From contig DATHAL010000009.1 in the NCBI GenBank assembly GCA_035296705.1, positions 1 to 64,000 on the forward strand: a DNA stretch of 64,000 nt. The letters run 5' to 3'. Made by a program: the position numbers and the translations under genes. The notes under the pieces were generated by a model. The model did not search any database, was not told where the DNA came from, and worked only from the letters and a program-made list of their open reading frames with translations. The stretch comes from WHSW01 sp035296705. Lineage in GTDB: Bacteria > Actinomycetota > Thermoleophilia > Solirubrobacterales > 70-9. Of this stretch, positions 9,875 through 18,402 are shown piece after piece (positions within the stretch are counted from its first letter, which is position 1; every line of letters starts with the position of its first letter).

Positions 9875-10807
9875 TCAGCTCGTGACCTTACTTGGAATCT
9901 CGACCACGTCCAGCCATTCCGCGTACTCCGGAGCACGGCCGTGCAGTGCGTCCTCGAACTTCGCCTGGATCAGCCGGGTGGCCTCGCCCGGGGCGCCGAG
10001 CTCGTGGCCGTCGACCTCCCGAACCGGGACGAGCTCGGCAGCAGTGCCGGAGAGGAAGATCTCCTCGGCCAGGTAGAGCTCGGCGCGCGCGATGTCTCGC
10101 TGCACGACCTTGTAGCCCAGATCCTCCGCGATCTGGACGATCGACCTGCGGCTGATCCCGTCGAGGATCGAGTTCGTGTGGCCGGGGGTGACCAGCTCGC
10201 CTTCGCGCAGGACGAAGATGTTCTCTCCCGAGCCCTCGCAGACGAGCCCGTTGTCATCGAGCAGGATCGCCTCCTCGTAGCCCGACTGCGCGGCCTCCGT
10301 CTTCGCCAGGGTCGAGTTCAGGTACTGGCCCGACGCCTTCGCGTGGGGGATCAGCCCGCCCGGCGAGATTCGCCGCCACGATGAGACCTTGGCGCGCACG
10401 CCGTTTCGCTTGCCCTCCTCGCCCAGATAGGCGCCCCAGGGCCACACGGCGATCGTGACGTCCACGGGCGCCGACTGCGCGTAGAGCCCCATCTCGCCGT
10501 AGCCGCGGAACGCGAGGGGGCGGATGTAACAGCTCTCCAGCTCGTTGCGCCGGATCAGCTCGTGCGTGGCCTCCCGCAGCTCGCCGGTCGAGTATCCGAG
10601 CGGCAGGTAGTAGAGCTCCGCCGAGTCAGCGAGCCGCTCCAGGTGCTCGCGGTGACGGAAGATCGCCGGGCCGCGATCGGTTTCGTAGCAGCGGATGCCC
10701 TCGAAGACGCCCGTGCCGTAGTGGAGCCCGTGGCTGAGTACGTGGACCTGGGCGTCGTCCCACGCCACGAACTCGCCGTTCATCCAGATCCACTCGCACT
10801 TCTGCAC
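9875..10807 (-). CDS. ilvE: Branched-chain amino acid aminotransferase
   Basis: PLP class IV transaminase for the last step of Leu, Ile and Val synthesis; 310 residues. Family features are WMNGEFVAWDDAQVHVLSHGLHYGTGVFEGIRCYE, HAKASGQYLNSTLAKTEA (the PLP Lys lies in this stretch), EGSGENIFVLREG and GTAAELVPV; each quoted in part and contiguous in the reading. GTG start at 10807 is preceded by GGAGG at a 7-nt spacing, one of the few clear Shine-Dalgarno sites in the run. The 126 nt after its stop contain a GC-rich palindromic stretch and no convincing gene. Confidence 0.95.
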   Translation of the reverse strand: MQKCEWIWMNGEFVAWDDAQVHVLSHGLHYGTGVFEGIRCYETDRGPAIFRHREHLERLADSAELYYLPLGYSTGELREATHELIRRNELESCYIRPLAFRGYGEMGLYAQSAPVDVTIAVWPWGAYLGEEGKRNGVRAKVSSWRRISPGGLIPHAKASGQYLNSTLAKTEAAQSGYEEAILLDDNGLVCEGSGENIFVLREGELVTPGHTNSILDGISRRSIVQIAEDLGYKVVQRDIARAELYLAEEIFLSGTAAELVPVREVDGHELGAPGEATRLIQAKFEDALHGRAPEYAEWLDVVEIPSKVTS

Positions 10808-10881
10808 GTCTCAGCCTCCGCTCGAAAGGTCGGTCGAAAGGCAGTATGAATGAAGAGGCAGCATCCGCCTAGAGCGCGCGA

Positions 10882-11967
10882 TCAGGCGCTCAGCTCGTCG
10901 AGGACCGCGGTTGTGATCTCCGCCGTCCCCACCTCCACCTCCGCCGGCAGGTCCGACATCGGCGGCGTCTCCGCCCCGACCCAGCCGAGGTCGGGCGTCC
11001 GCATGCCCTTCTCGAGCGCCGCCTCCACGGCCTCTTCGATCGCCTCGGCGCCGTCGGGCATCCCGAGCCCGTGCCGGAGCATCAGCGCCGCCGAGAGGAA
11101 CGTCGCGAGCGGGTTGGCGACGCCCTTGCCTGCGATGTCCGGCGCCGAGCCGTGAACGGGCTCAAACAGGCCCGGACCGTCGCCGCCGATGCTCGCGGAG
11201 GGCAGCATCCCCAGCGACCCGGTGAGCATCGCGGCCTCGTCGGAGAGGATGTCGCCGAACATGTTCTCGGTCACGATCACGTCGAACCGCTTCGGCTCGG
11301 AGACGAGCTGCATCGCGGCGTTGTCGACCAGCATGTGTTCGAGCTCGACGTCGTCGTACTCCCGGCCGACCCCGGTCACCACCTCGCGCCAGAGCCGCGA
11401 CGTCTCGAGCACGTTCGCCTTGTCGACCGACGTCACCCTGCGTCGCCGTTCCCGCGCCGCCTCGAAAGCGACCCGCGCGATCCGCTCGATTTCGGCGGCG
11501 CTGTAGACGCAGCGGTCGCTCGCCTCGTCCGCCGTCCGCGTCTTGTCGCCGAAGTAGATGCCGCCGGTGAGCTCGCGCACGACGAGCAGGTCGGTGCCCT
11601 CGATCCGCTCCTCGCGCAGCGGGCTCGAGGCGACGAGTGGCGCGAACGGCGCCACCGGCCGCAGGTTCGCGTAGAGCCCGAGCCCCTTGCGGAGCCCGAG
11701 CAGCCCCTGCTCGGGACGGGGCGCGTCGGGATCCGTCGTGTCCCATTTCGGCCCACCGACGGCGCCGAGAAGCACCGCGTCCGCGCCGCGGCACGCCTCG
11801 AGGACCTCGTTCGTGAGGGCGACGCCATGGGCGTCGATCGACGCCCCGCCGACCAGCCGCTCATCGAACTCGAACCCGTCGACCGCCTCGAGCACGCGGC
11901 GCGTCGCGGCGACGATCTCCGTCCCGATCCCGTCCCCGGGCAGGAGCACGATGCGAGGCCCGCTCAT
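10882..11967 (-). CDS. leuB: 3-isopropylmalate dehydrogenase
   Basis: Oxidative decarboxylation of 3-isopropylmalate in leucine synthesis; 361 residues. Features are LLPGDGIGTEIV, GAVGGPKWDT, RELTGGIYFGDK, the metal region VTENMFGDILSDEAAML and EPVHGSAPDIAGKG. The ATG at 11967 overlaps the stop of the methyltransferase gene (ATGA), so the two are probably co-translated. Also expected to oxidise methylmalate from the citramalate route, given cimA two genes downstream. Confidence 0.96.
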   Translation of the reverse strand: MSGPRIVLLPGDGIGTEIVAATRRVLEAVDGFEFDERLVGGASIDAHGVALTNEVLEACRGADAVLLGAVGGPKWDTTDPDAPRPEQGLLGLRKGLGLYANLRPVAPFAPLVASSPLREERIEGTDLLVVRELTGGIYFGDKTRTADEASDRCVYSAAEIERIARVAFEAARERRRRVTSVDKANVLETSRLWREVVTGVGREYDDVELEHMLVDNAAMQLVSEPKRFDVIVTENMFGDILSDEAAMLTGSLGMLPSASIGGDGPGLFEPVHGSAPDIAGKGVANPLATFLSAALMLRHGLGMPDGAEAIEEAVEAALEKGMRTPDLGWVGAETPPMSDLPAEVEVGTAEITTAVLDELSA

Positions 11968-12722
11968 GCCGGGCGGCGCGCCGAGATGTTGAGTCGCACG
12001 TATTGAAGGACGAGCGGCCGCGCCATCGAGCCGAGCACGGCGTCGACGAACTCGTCGTGGAGCTCCGGCGGCAGCCTGTCGAGTTGCTTTGAGAGCCCAA
12101 CCGAGCGAACGAAGGCGCGCGGCTCCTCGGGCTCATACTCCCGGCGGACAAGCCACACGCGCTCGACCTCGAAGCCCGCGCGCCCGAGCCTGAGCTCGGT
12201 GTCGTCCACCGAGGCGAAGTTCGTCGCCGCCGGCATCCCGCGAAGGTAGGCCGAGAACCGCTCATCGCCCTCGGCCGCCTCGATCGCCCGCGTCCACTCG
12301 GCCACGTTGTCCTGGCCGCCGCACTGCGCCTCGATCCGGCCGCCGGGCTTGAGCGCCGCGAACAGCCGGTTGAAGAGCCGCTGGTGATCCAGGATCCAGT
12401 GGAACGTGGCGTTGGAGAAGATCGCGTCGACCGGTTGCTCGAGCTCGAGCGCCAGGAGATCGGCGACGAAGAGCTCGACGCGATCCCCCGCCGCGGCCAG
12501 GTTCTCGCGGGCGCGCTCGATCATCGAGGGCGCCGCGTCGACGCCGATCACCTTTCCCTTCGGCAGCCGGTCGAGCAGGAGCTTCGTCACGCGTCCCGTG
12601 CCGCAACCGGCGTCGAGCAGCGTCTCGTCGCCGTCCAGCTCGAGCCGACCGAGGACCTCCCGGCCCCATGCCTCCTGGGGATCCGCGACGCGGTCGTAGG
12701 TTGCCGCGTCCCAGTCGACCAT
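11964..12722 (-). CDS. SAM-dependent methyltransferase, trans-aconitate methyltransferase (Tam)-like
   Basis: 252 residues. Class I methyltransferase fold with the SAM motif LLDAGCGTGRVTKLLLDRLP, then VIGVDAAPSMIERAREN and FSNATFHWILDH. The opening MVDWDAATYDRV and the overall order resemble Tam enzymes, which methyl-esterify trans-aconitate. It is wedged between leuD and leuB with overlaps on both sides (TGATG with leuD, ATGA with leuB). Family knowledge: yeast Tmt1 methylates both trans-aconitate and 3-isopropylmalate. Inference: this enzyme may act on isopropylmalate or on aconitate-like by-products of LeuCD. A housekeeping role unrelated to leucine is possible. Confidence 0.82.
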   Translation of the reverse strand: MVDWDAATYDRVADPQEAWGREVLGRLELDGDETLLDAGCGTGRVTKLLLDRLPKGKVIGVDAAPSMIERARENLAAAGDRVELFVADLLALELEQPVDAIFSNATFHWILDHQRLFNRLFAALKPGGRIEAQCGGQDNVAEWTRAIEAAEGDERFSAYLRGMPAATNFASVDDTELRLGRAGFEVERVWLVRREYEPEEPRAFVRSVGLSKQLDRLPPELHDEFVDAVLGSMARPLVLQYVRLNISARRPA

Positions 12723-13285
12723 CACAGAGACGTGGTCACCGGGCCGCGATCGGCCGCACCGGAGGCCTCGAACGAGTCGATCGCATCGGCCCTCTGAAGC
12801 GTTACCGCGATGTCGTCGAGGCCGTGGAACAGGCGATGCTTCAGCTCCTCGTCGATCTCGAAGCGAACGACGCCGCCCGCGTAGTCGACCGTCTGATCGT
12901 CGAGGTCGATGCGCGCCGCGCCCGCCTCCGCGATCGCGCGGCACTCCGAGCTGGGGAGGATCACGGGCAGGAGCCCGATCTTCGTGCAATTGGCGTAGAA
13001 GATGTCGCCGAACGACGGCGCAACGATCGCCCGGAACCCGAAGTCCTCGAGCGCCCATGGCGCGTGTTCGCGCGAGGAGCCGCAGCCGAAGTTCTCGCCG
13101 GCGACGAGGATCGGGTTCGGCTCGAGCTCGATCTCGCCGTCGCGGATCCAGTCGTAGAAGAGAAACTCCCCGAACCCGCTTCGCTCGACCCTCTTCAAGA
13201 ACTGCTTCGGGATGATCTGATCGGTGTCGACGTGGGCGCGGTGGAGGAACGAGACCCCGCCCTCGATGACCTGAACGGGCTCCAT
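12722..13285 (-). CDS. leuD: 3-isopropylmalate dehydratase small subunit
   Basis: Swivel domain of isopropylmalate isomerase; 187 residues. Family features are HRAHVDTDQIIPKQFLKRV, NFGCGSSREHAPWALEDFG and SFGDIFYANCTKIGLLPV. Pairs with LeuC, whose stop is 9 nt upstream. Together they isomerise 2- to 3-isopropylmalate and probably citramalate to methylmalate. The length is normal for the bacterial ~190-200 residue form. Confidence 0.96.
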   Translation of the reverse strand: MEPVQVIEGGVSFLHRAHVDTDQIIPKQFLKRVERSGFGEFLFYDWIRDGEIELEPNPILVAGENFGCGSSREHAPWALEDFGFRAIVAPSFGDIFYANCTKIGLLPVILPSSECRAIAEAGAARIDLDDQTVDYAGGVVRFEIDEELKHRLFHGLDDIAVTLQRADAIDSFEASGAADRGPVTTSL

Positions 13286-13294
13286 CGCTCCTCC

Positions 13295-14662
13295 TCAGCT
13301 CCAGCCGCGGATGTCGACGAAGTGTCCCTCGATCGCCGCGGCCGCCGCCATCTTCGGCGAGACGAGGTGCGTGCGCCCGCCCTTGCCCTGCCGGCCCTCG
13401 AAGTTGCGGTTCGAGGTCGATGCGCAGCGCTCGCCCGGGCTGAGGATGTCCGGGTTCATCCCCAGACACATCGAGCAGCCGGCGCTCCGCCAGTCGAACC
13501 CCGCGGCGCGGAAGACCTCGTCGAGCCCCTCGGCCTCGGCCTGCGCCTTCACCTGGGCCGATCCGGGCACGACCATCGCGCTGAGCGATGAGGCGACCCT
13601 TCGCCCCTCGACGATCGTCGCCGCCTCGCGCAGGTCCTGGACGCGCGAGTTCGTGCACGAGCCGATGAAGACGCGATCGAGCGGGATCTCCTGCATCGCC
13701 AGCCCCGGGCGCAGGTCCATGTAGCGAAGCGCCCTCTCCTCGTTGTCGTCGGCGGGCTCGGGCACCGCGCCGGTCACCTCGACCACCTGGCCGGGATTCG
13801 TGCCCCAGGTCACCATCGGCGAGATCGAGCTTGAGTCGACGTCCACCTGGGCGTCGAAGCCCGCTCCGTCGTCGGTGGGGAGCTCCCGCCAGCTCTCGAC
13901 CGCCGCGTCGAGGTCCTCGGGCGCGCCAGGTCGGCCCTCGACCCAGGCGAAGGTGATGTCGTCGGGCGCGATCATTCCCGCGCGGCCGCCGCCCTCGATC
14001 GTCATGTTGCAGATCGTCATCCGGTTCTCCATCGACAGCCCGCGGATCGTCTCGCCCGCGTAGTCGACCGCGTGGCCGACCATCCCGCCGGTGCCGAGGC
14101 GGCCGATCGTCGCCAGGATCAGGTCCTTCGCGACGACGCCGTGCCCGAGCTCGCCCGAGTAGCTGATCCGCATCGTCTTCGGCCGCTTCTGGAGCAGCGT
14201 CTGGGTGGCGAGGACGTGCTCGACCTCGGACGTGCCGATCCCGAACGCAAGCGCGCCGAAGGCGCCGTGGGTCGAGGTATGGCTGTCGCCGCAGGCGATC
14301 GTCATGCCCGGCTGCGTCACGCCGAGCTCGGGGCCGATGACGTGCACGATCCCCTGGCGCTCGGAGCCGATCGAGTAGATCGGGACGCCGAACTCGGCGC
14401 AGTTTCGCTCGAGCGTCTCGACCTGGACGCGCGAGAGGCGGTCCGCGATCATCCGCGCCGCCCGCGTGCCGTCGGTGGGCACGTTGTGGTCCGCGGTGGC
14501 GAGCGTCCTGTCCGGCCTCCGGACCTTCCGGCCCTCGAGCCGAAGCCCGTCGAAGGCCTGCGGGGAGGTGACCTCGTGGACGAGGTGGAGGTCGATGTAG
14601 ATCAGCCCGTCGGCGACCTCATGCGCGTCCCAGATCTTGTCGAACATCGTTCTCGCGCTCAT
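13295..14662 (-). CDS. leuC: 3-isopropylmalate dehydratase large subunit
   Basis: [4Fe-4S] aconitase-family enzyme; 455 residues. Cluster cysteines are visible in FIGSCTNSR and GCSMCLGMNPD, with the N-terminal substrate region ATADHNVPTDG and CGDSHTSTHGAFG. Its start is only 7 nt past the stop of the XRE-cupin regulator. That makes the regulator the first gene of a leuCD sub-operon and suggests it may control these genes. Confidence 0.96.
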   Translation of the reverse strand: MSARTMFDKIWDAHEVADGLIYIDLHLVHEVTSPQAFDGLRLEGRKVRRPDRTLATADHNVPTDGTRAARMIADRLSRVQVETLERNCAEFGVPIYSIGSERQGIVHVIGPELGVTQPGMTIACGDSHTSTHGAFGALAFGIGTSEVEHVLATQTLLQKRPKTMRISYSGELGHGVVAKDLILATIGRLGTGGMVGHAVDYAGETIRGLSMENRMTICNMTIEGGGRAGMIAPDDITFAWVEGRPGAPEDLDAAVESWRELPTDDGAGFDAQVDVDSSSISPMVTWGTNPGQVVEVTGAVPEPADDNEERALRYMDLRPGLAMQEIPLDRVFIGSCTNSRVQDLREAATIVEGRRVASSLSAMVVPGSAQVKAQAEAEGLDEVFRAAGFDWRSAGCSMCLGMNPDILSPGERCASTSNRNFEGRQGKGGRTHLVSPKMAAAAAIEGHFVDIRGWS

Positions 14663-14668
14663 CGCCGC

Positions 14669-15250
14669 CTAGCCTCGCCTCAGGCCGGCGGCGACGACCG
14701 CGAGGAACTCCGCCGGCGCATCGCCGTCGTTGATGAAGTGGTGCGGCAGGTCGGCGTCGAAGGTGACGCTGTCGCCGCGCTCGAGGTCGTGGCGCTCGTC
14801 GTCGATCATCAGGCCGAGCGAGCCCGAGAGCACGACGGCGGTCTCGCGCGCGCCCGGCTCGTGAAGCGGCGGGTCGTCGGGCCGACCCGTCGCGGCGCCC
14901 GCCTGGAGCGAGTGGATCGAGACATCGGCGCGCTGGCCGGGGAGCGGCGGCGTGAGCTCCTCGGTGCGGTGACCGCGCCGCTCGCGGGACCGCCTCCCCC
15001 CCGCGCGGGTGACGACGACGTGCCCGCCCTCGTCGAGCCGCAGGAGCTGTGAGAGCGTCAGGTCGAGCCCAGTCGCGATCCGCTCGGCCACGGTCAGCGT
15101 CGGGCTCGTCTCGCCACGCTCGACCTGGGAGAGCATCGGGGCGGAGACGCCGCTTCGCTCGGCGAGGTCGCGGAGCGAGAGGTCCATCCCCTCGCGCAGC
15201 GCGCGGATCCGCGGGCCGACGCTGCCGTTGGTTGTCGCGACCGTGCTCAC
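14669..15250 (-). CDS. XRE-family regulator with C-terminal cupin domain
   Basis: 193 residues. A helix-turn-helix occupies about residues 13-67 (IRALREGMDLSLRDLAERSGVSAPMLSQVERGETSPT, quoted in outline). A cupin sensor follows from ~110, with HEPGARETAVVLSGSLGLMIDDERHDLERGDSV as its core. This layout is typical of small-molecule-responsive repressors. GTG start at 15250; a TACAGT -10 box lies 5 nt upstream and overlaps a perfect dyad (15258-15275), so autoregulation is likely. Its position directly before leuCD suggests it senses an intermediate or amino acid of that pathway, but the ligand cannot be read from sequence. Confidence 0.9.
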   Translation of the reverse strand: MSTVATTNGSVGPRIRALREGMDLSLRDLAERSGVSAPMLSQVERGETSPTLTVAERIATGLDLTLSQLLRLDEGGHVVVTRAGGRRSRERRGHRTEELTPPLPGQRADVSIHSLQAGAATGRPDDPPLHEPGARETAVVLSGSLGLMIDDERHDLERGDSVTFDADLPHHFINDGDAPAEFLAVVAAGLRRG

Positions 15251-15257
15251 GCGGGAC

Positions 15258-15275
15258 TGTACGCTATCACGTACA
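15258..15275. promoter_or_regulatory. Perfect dyad, candidate operator of the XRE-cupin regulator
   Basis: TGTACG-CTATCA-CGTACA on the plus strand: two 6-nt arms in perfect inversion around a 6-nt spacer. It covers the TACAGT -10 box (15261-15256, minus strand) of the regulator gene and sits in the 35-nt gap after mmsA. A bound dimer would block this promoter while reads from leuA-mmsA could continue through. Confidence 0.6.
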
Positions 15276-15285
15276 AGTGTTTCGT

Positions 15286-16785
15286 CTAGTTCTCGACGAA
15301 ATACGCGCCGGTCGTCTGGCCGCTCGAGAACCAGCGGGTGGTGACCGTCTTCTTCCGGGTGAAGAACTCGACCGCGTCGGTGCCGTGGGCGTGGAGGTCG
15401 CCGAGGAACGATGCCTTCCAGCCGGAGAACGGGAAGAACGCGACCGGCGCCGCGACGCCGATGTTGACGCCGAGCATTCCCACCTGCACGTCGTGCCGGA
15501 AGCGCCGCGCTGCGGCGCCCGACTCGGTGAAGAGCGAGACCCCGTTGCCGAACCGGCTTGCATTCACGACCTCGATCGCCTCGTCCAGAGTCTCGACGTG
15601 GACCTCCGAGAGGACGGGGCCGAAGAGCTCCTCGCGCACCGCCTCGCTCTGGGGGTCGACGCCGCCGAGGATCGTCGGCCGGACGTAGGCGGCGTCGCCG
15701 TCGGTGTCGACCCCGCCGCCGACCAGGATCTCGGCGCCATCGGCAACCGCACGCTCGATCGCGCCGGCGATCCGGTCACGCGCCGCGCATGAGATCACGG
15801 GACCGACGTCGGAGCTCTCGTCGAGGCCGTCGCCGACCCGAAGCGCCTCGGTCGCTTCGACCAGCGGCTCGAGCACGCGCTCGCGCCCGTCGCCGACCGT
15901 AACCAGCACCGAGCCCGCCATGCAGCGCTGACCGGCGGCCCCGAAGGCCGAGCCGATCACGCCCTTGACGGTCGGATCGACCACCGCATCTGGCATCACC
16001 ACCATGTGGTTCTTCGCGCCCCCGAGCGCCTGCACTCGCTTGCCGGCTCCCGCCGCACGTTCGTAGACCAGCTTCGCCACCGGCGCCGAGCCGACGAAGG
16101 AGACGGCGTCGATCCCCGGGTGGTCGAGGATCGACTCGACCACCTCGCGGCCGCCGTTCACGAGGTTGACGACCCCCGCAGGGAGCTCGACCTCGTCGAG
16201 CATCTCGAAGGCGAGCTGCTGGGTCAGGGGCACCTGCTCGGACGGCTTGAGGATGAACGTGTTCCCGCACGCGATCGCGAACGGCAGAAACCAGAACGGG
16301 ACCATCGCCGGGAAGTTGAAGGGGACAATCGCCGCACAAACCCCTACCGGCTGACGGATCGTCTCGGCGTCGATGTTGCGCGAGACGTCCTCGAGCACCC
16401 GCCCCTGCATCGTCGTGGGGATCGCGCAGGCGGCCTCGACCATCTCGATCATCCGCGCGACCTCGGCGCGGGCGTCGTCGATCGTCTTGCCCATCTCGGT
16501 GGTCACCGAGCGAGCCAGCTCCTCGCACCGGGCGACCAGCTTCCCGTGAAGCTCGAACAGCTTTCGAGCGCGTCCGATCGTGCTCACCGCCCGCCACTCG
16601 GGCAGCGCGGCCCGCGCGGCGTTCACGGCCGCGTCGAGGTCCGCCCTCGACGAGAGCGGGACCCGAGCAAGGGTCTCGCCCGTGGCCGGGTTGTCCACCT
16701 CGAGCGTCTCGCTCGGGTTCGCCGGCGTCCAGCGCCCGCCGACGTAGTTGTCGAGCACGCGGATGCCGGTGAGCGAAGTGGTCAC
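15286..16785 (-). CDS. mmsA: CoA-acylating methylmalonate-semialdehyde dehydrogenase
   Basis: ALDH-superfamily enzyme of valine and thymine breakdown, converting (methyl)malonate semialdehyde with CoA and NAD to propionyl- or acetyl-CoA. 499 residues. Diagnostic features are YVGGRWTPA, VCAAIVPFNFPAMVPFWFLPFA, the catalytic Cys in GAAGQRCMAGSVLV, and the C-terminal VAFFPFSGWKASFLGDLHAHG typical of MmsA rather than generic ALDHs. It starts 9 nt after leuA, so a valine catabolic enzyme is embedded in a leucine biosynthetic operon; it would share leuA leader control only through transcription, not translation initiation. Confidence 0.93.
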   Translation of the reverse strand: MTTSLTGIRVLDNYVGGRWTPANPSETLEVDNPATGETLARVPLSSRADLDAAVNAARAALPEWRAVSTIGRARKLFELHGKLVARCEELARSVTTEMGKTIDDARAEVARMIEMVEAACAIPTTMQGRVLEDVSRNIDAETIRQPVGVCAAIVPFNFPAMVPFWFLPFAIACGNTFILKPSEQVPLTQQLAFEMLDEVELPAGVVNLVNGGREVVESILDHPGIDAVSFVGSAPVAKLVYERAAGAGKRVQALGGAKNHMVVMPDAVVDPTVKGVIGSAFGAAGQRCMAGSVLVTVGDGRERVLEPLVEATEALRVGDGLDESSDVGPVISCAARDRIAGAIERAVADGAEILVGGGVDTDGDAAYVRPTILGGVDPQSEAVREELFGPVLSEVHVETLDEAIEVVNASRFGNGVSLFTESGAAARRFRHDVQVGMLGVNIGVAAPVAFFPFSGWKASFLGDLHAHGTDAVEFFTRKKTVTTRWFSSGQTTGAYFVEN

Positions 16786-16794
16786 GGGGTCACT

Positions 16795-18402
16795 TTAGGG
16801 GCCCGGCGTCACCGACTCGGTCGCGGCCTCGGCAGTCACCCCCTCGGCCTCGCGCACCGCGGCGCCCTCGAGCGCGTTCGACATCGCCCGCACGTAGGCG
16901 CGCGCCGACGCCTCGAGGATGTCGGTCGCCACGCCCTGGCCGCTCGCGAGCCGCCCGTGGGCGCGCAGCATCACCGTCACCTCGCCGAGCGCGTCCTCGC
17001 CCTCGGTAACCGCGGAGACGGTGTACTGGCGGAGCTCGGCGTCGACACCGGTCGCCGCGTGAATCGCCCCGAAGATCGCGTCGACCGGTCCGTCGCCGCC
17101 CGACTCCCCGACCGACTCGGCGCCGTCGGGCATCGTCACCGCCACGCTCGCCTTCGGATCACGTCGCGATGACGCCTCGACGTCGAACCAGGCCAGCTCG
17201 TAGCGCTCGGAGCTCTCGCGGACCTGGTCGGAGACGATCGCCTCGAGGTCGAGCGCCGTCACCTGCTTTTTTTTGTCCGCCACGTCCTTGAAGCGCTCGA
17301 ACGCCTGATTGAGCGCGTTCCCCTCGACGCGGAAGCCGAGCTGCTCGAGCGCGTCGCGCAGCGCGTGGCGCCCGGAGTGCTTGCCGAGCACGATCGAGTT
17401 CGACTCGAGGCCGACGGCGCCCGGATCCATGATCTCGTAGGTGGTGCGCTCCTTGAGCACGCCGTCCTGGTGAATGCCGGACTCGTGCGCGAAGGCGTTG
17501 CGGCCGACGATCGCCTTGTTGGGCTGCACGGCGTAGCCGGTGAACCGCGTGACCATCCGGCTTGTCCGCGCGAGCTCGCGTGCGTCGAGCCCTGTGTCGA
17601 GACCGTGCTCATCGCGCCGCGTCCGCAGCAGCATCACGATCTCCTCGAGCGAGCAGTTGCCGGCCCGCTCGCCGATCCCGTTCACCGCGCACTCGACCTG
17701 CCGGGCTCCGGCCAGCAGCCCGGCATAGGAGTTCGCGACCGCGACCCCCAGATCGTCGTGGCAGTGGACCGAGAGCTCGACGTCGCGGAGCCCGGGGACA
17801 AGCTCGTAGAGGCGGGCGAAGTAGCGGCCGTATTCCTCCGGGGTCGTGTAGCCGACCGTATCCGGGATGTTGATCACGGTGGCGCCCTCGCCAACCGCGA
17901 TCGCGCACACCTCGGCCGTGAACCCGACATCGGCACGGGTCGCGTCCATCGGCGAGAACTCGACGTCCTCGCAGTAGGACTTCGCGAGCGCGACCGCCGC
18001 CTTCGCCTGCCCCTTGACGTCCTCGCGCGTCGTCTGGAGCTGATGGGTGATGTGGATGTCCGAGGTCGAGATGAACGTGTGGATCCGTGGCCGCTCAGAA
18101 TCCTTGATCGCGTTCCAGGCAGCGTCGATGTCGGCCTTGTGGGTCCGGGCGAGGCCGCAGATCACCGGGCCCTCGACCTCGCGCGCGATCGCCTCGACCG
18201 CCTCGAAGTCCCCGGGCGAGGTGATCGGGAAGCCGGCTTCGATCACGTCGACGCCGAGCCGCGCGAGCTGCTGGGCGATCTCGAGCTTCTCCTGGACGTT
18301 GAGCGAGATGCCCGGGGACTGCTCGCCGTCGCGGAGCGTGGTGTCGAAGATGTGGACGCGGTCGGCGTCGGATACGTCAGGTACGTGCGCGTTCGGGCTC
18401 AT
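16795..18402 (-). CDS. leuA: 2-isopropylmalate synthase
   Basis: First committed step of leucine synthesis (ketoisovalerate plus acetyl-CoA), allosterically inhibited by leucine in the family. 535 residues. DRE-TIM core: FDTTLRDGEQSPGISL, EAGFPITSPGDFE, SVHCHDDLGVAVANS, AVNGIGERAGNCSLEE and RNAFAHESGIHQDG. The C-terminal regulatory domain begins near residue 395 and contains TDILEASARAYVRAMSNAL. The ATG at 18402 has a strong AGAAGGAGAGGG Shine-Dalgarno 4 nt upstream. That site is complementary to the Leu codons of the leader peptide upstream, which implies translational control by leucine supply. Confidence 0.96.
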   Translation of the reverse strand: MSPNAHVPDVSDADRVHIFDTTLRDGEQSPGISLNVQEKLEIAQQLARLGVDVIEAGFPITSPGDFEAVEAIAREVEGPVICGLARTHKADIDAAWNAIKDSERPRIHTFISTSDIHITHQLQTTREDVKGQAKAAVALAKSYCEDVEFSPMDATRADVGFTAEVCAIAVGEGATVINIPDTVGYTTPEEYGRYFARLYELVPGLRDVELSVHCHDDLGVAVANSYAGLLAGARQVECAVNGIGERAGNCSLEEIVMLLRTRRDEHGLDTGLDARELARTSRMVTRFTGYAVQPNKAIVGRNAFAHESGIHQDGVLKERTTYEIMDPGAVGLESNSIVLGKHSGRHALRDALEQLGFRVEGNALNQAFERFKDVADKKKQVTALDLEAIVSDQVRESSERYELAWFDVEASSRRDPKASVAVTMPDGAESVGESGGDGPVDAIFGAIHAATGVDAELRQYTVSAVTEGEDALGEVTVMLRAHGRLASGQGVATDILEASARAYVRAMSNALEGAAVREAEGVTAEAATESVTPGP

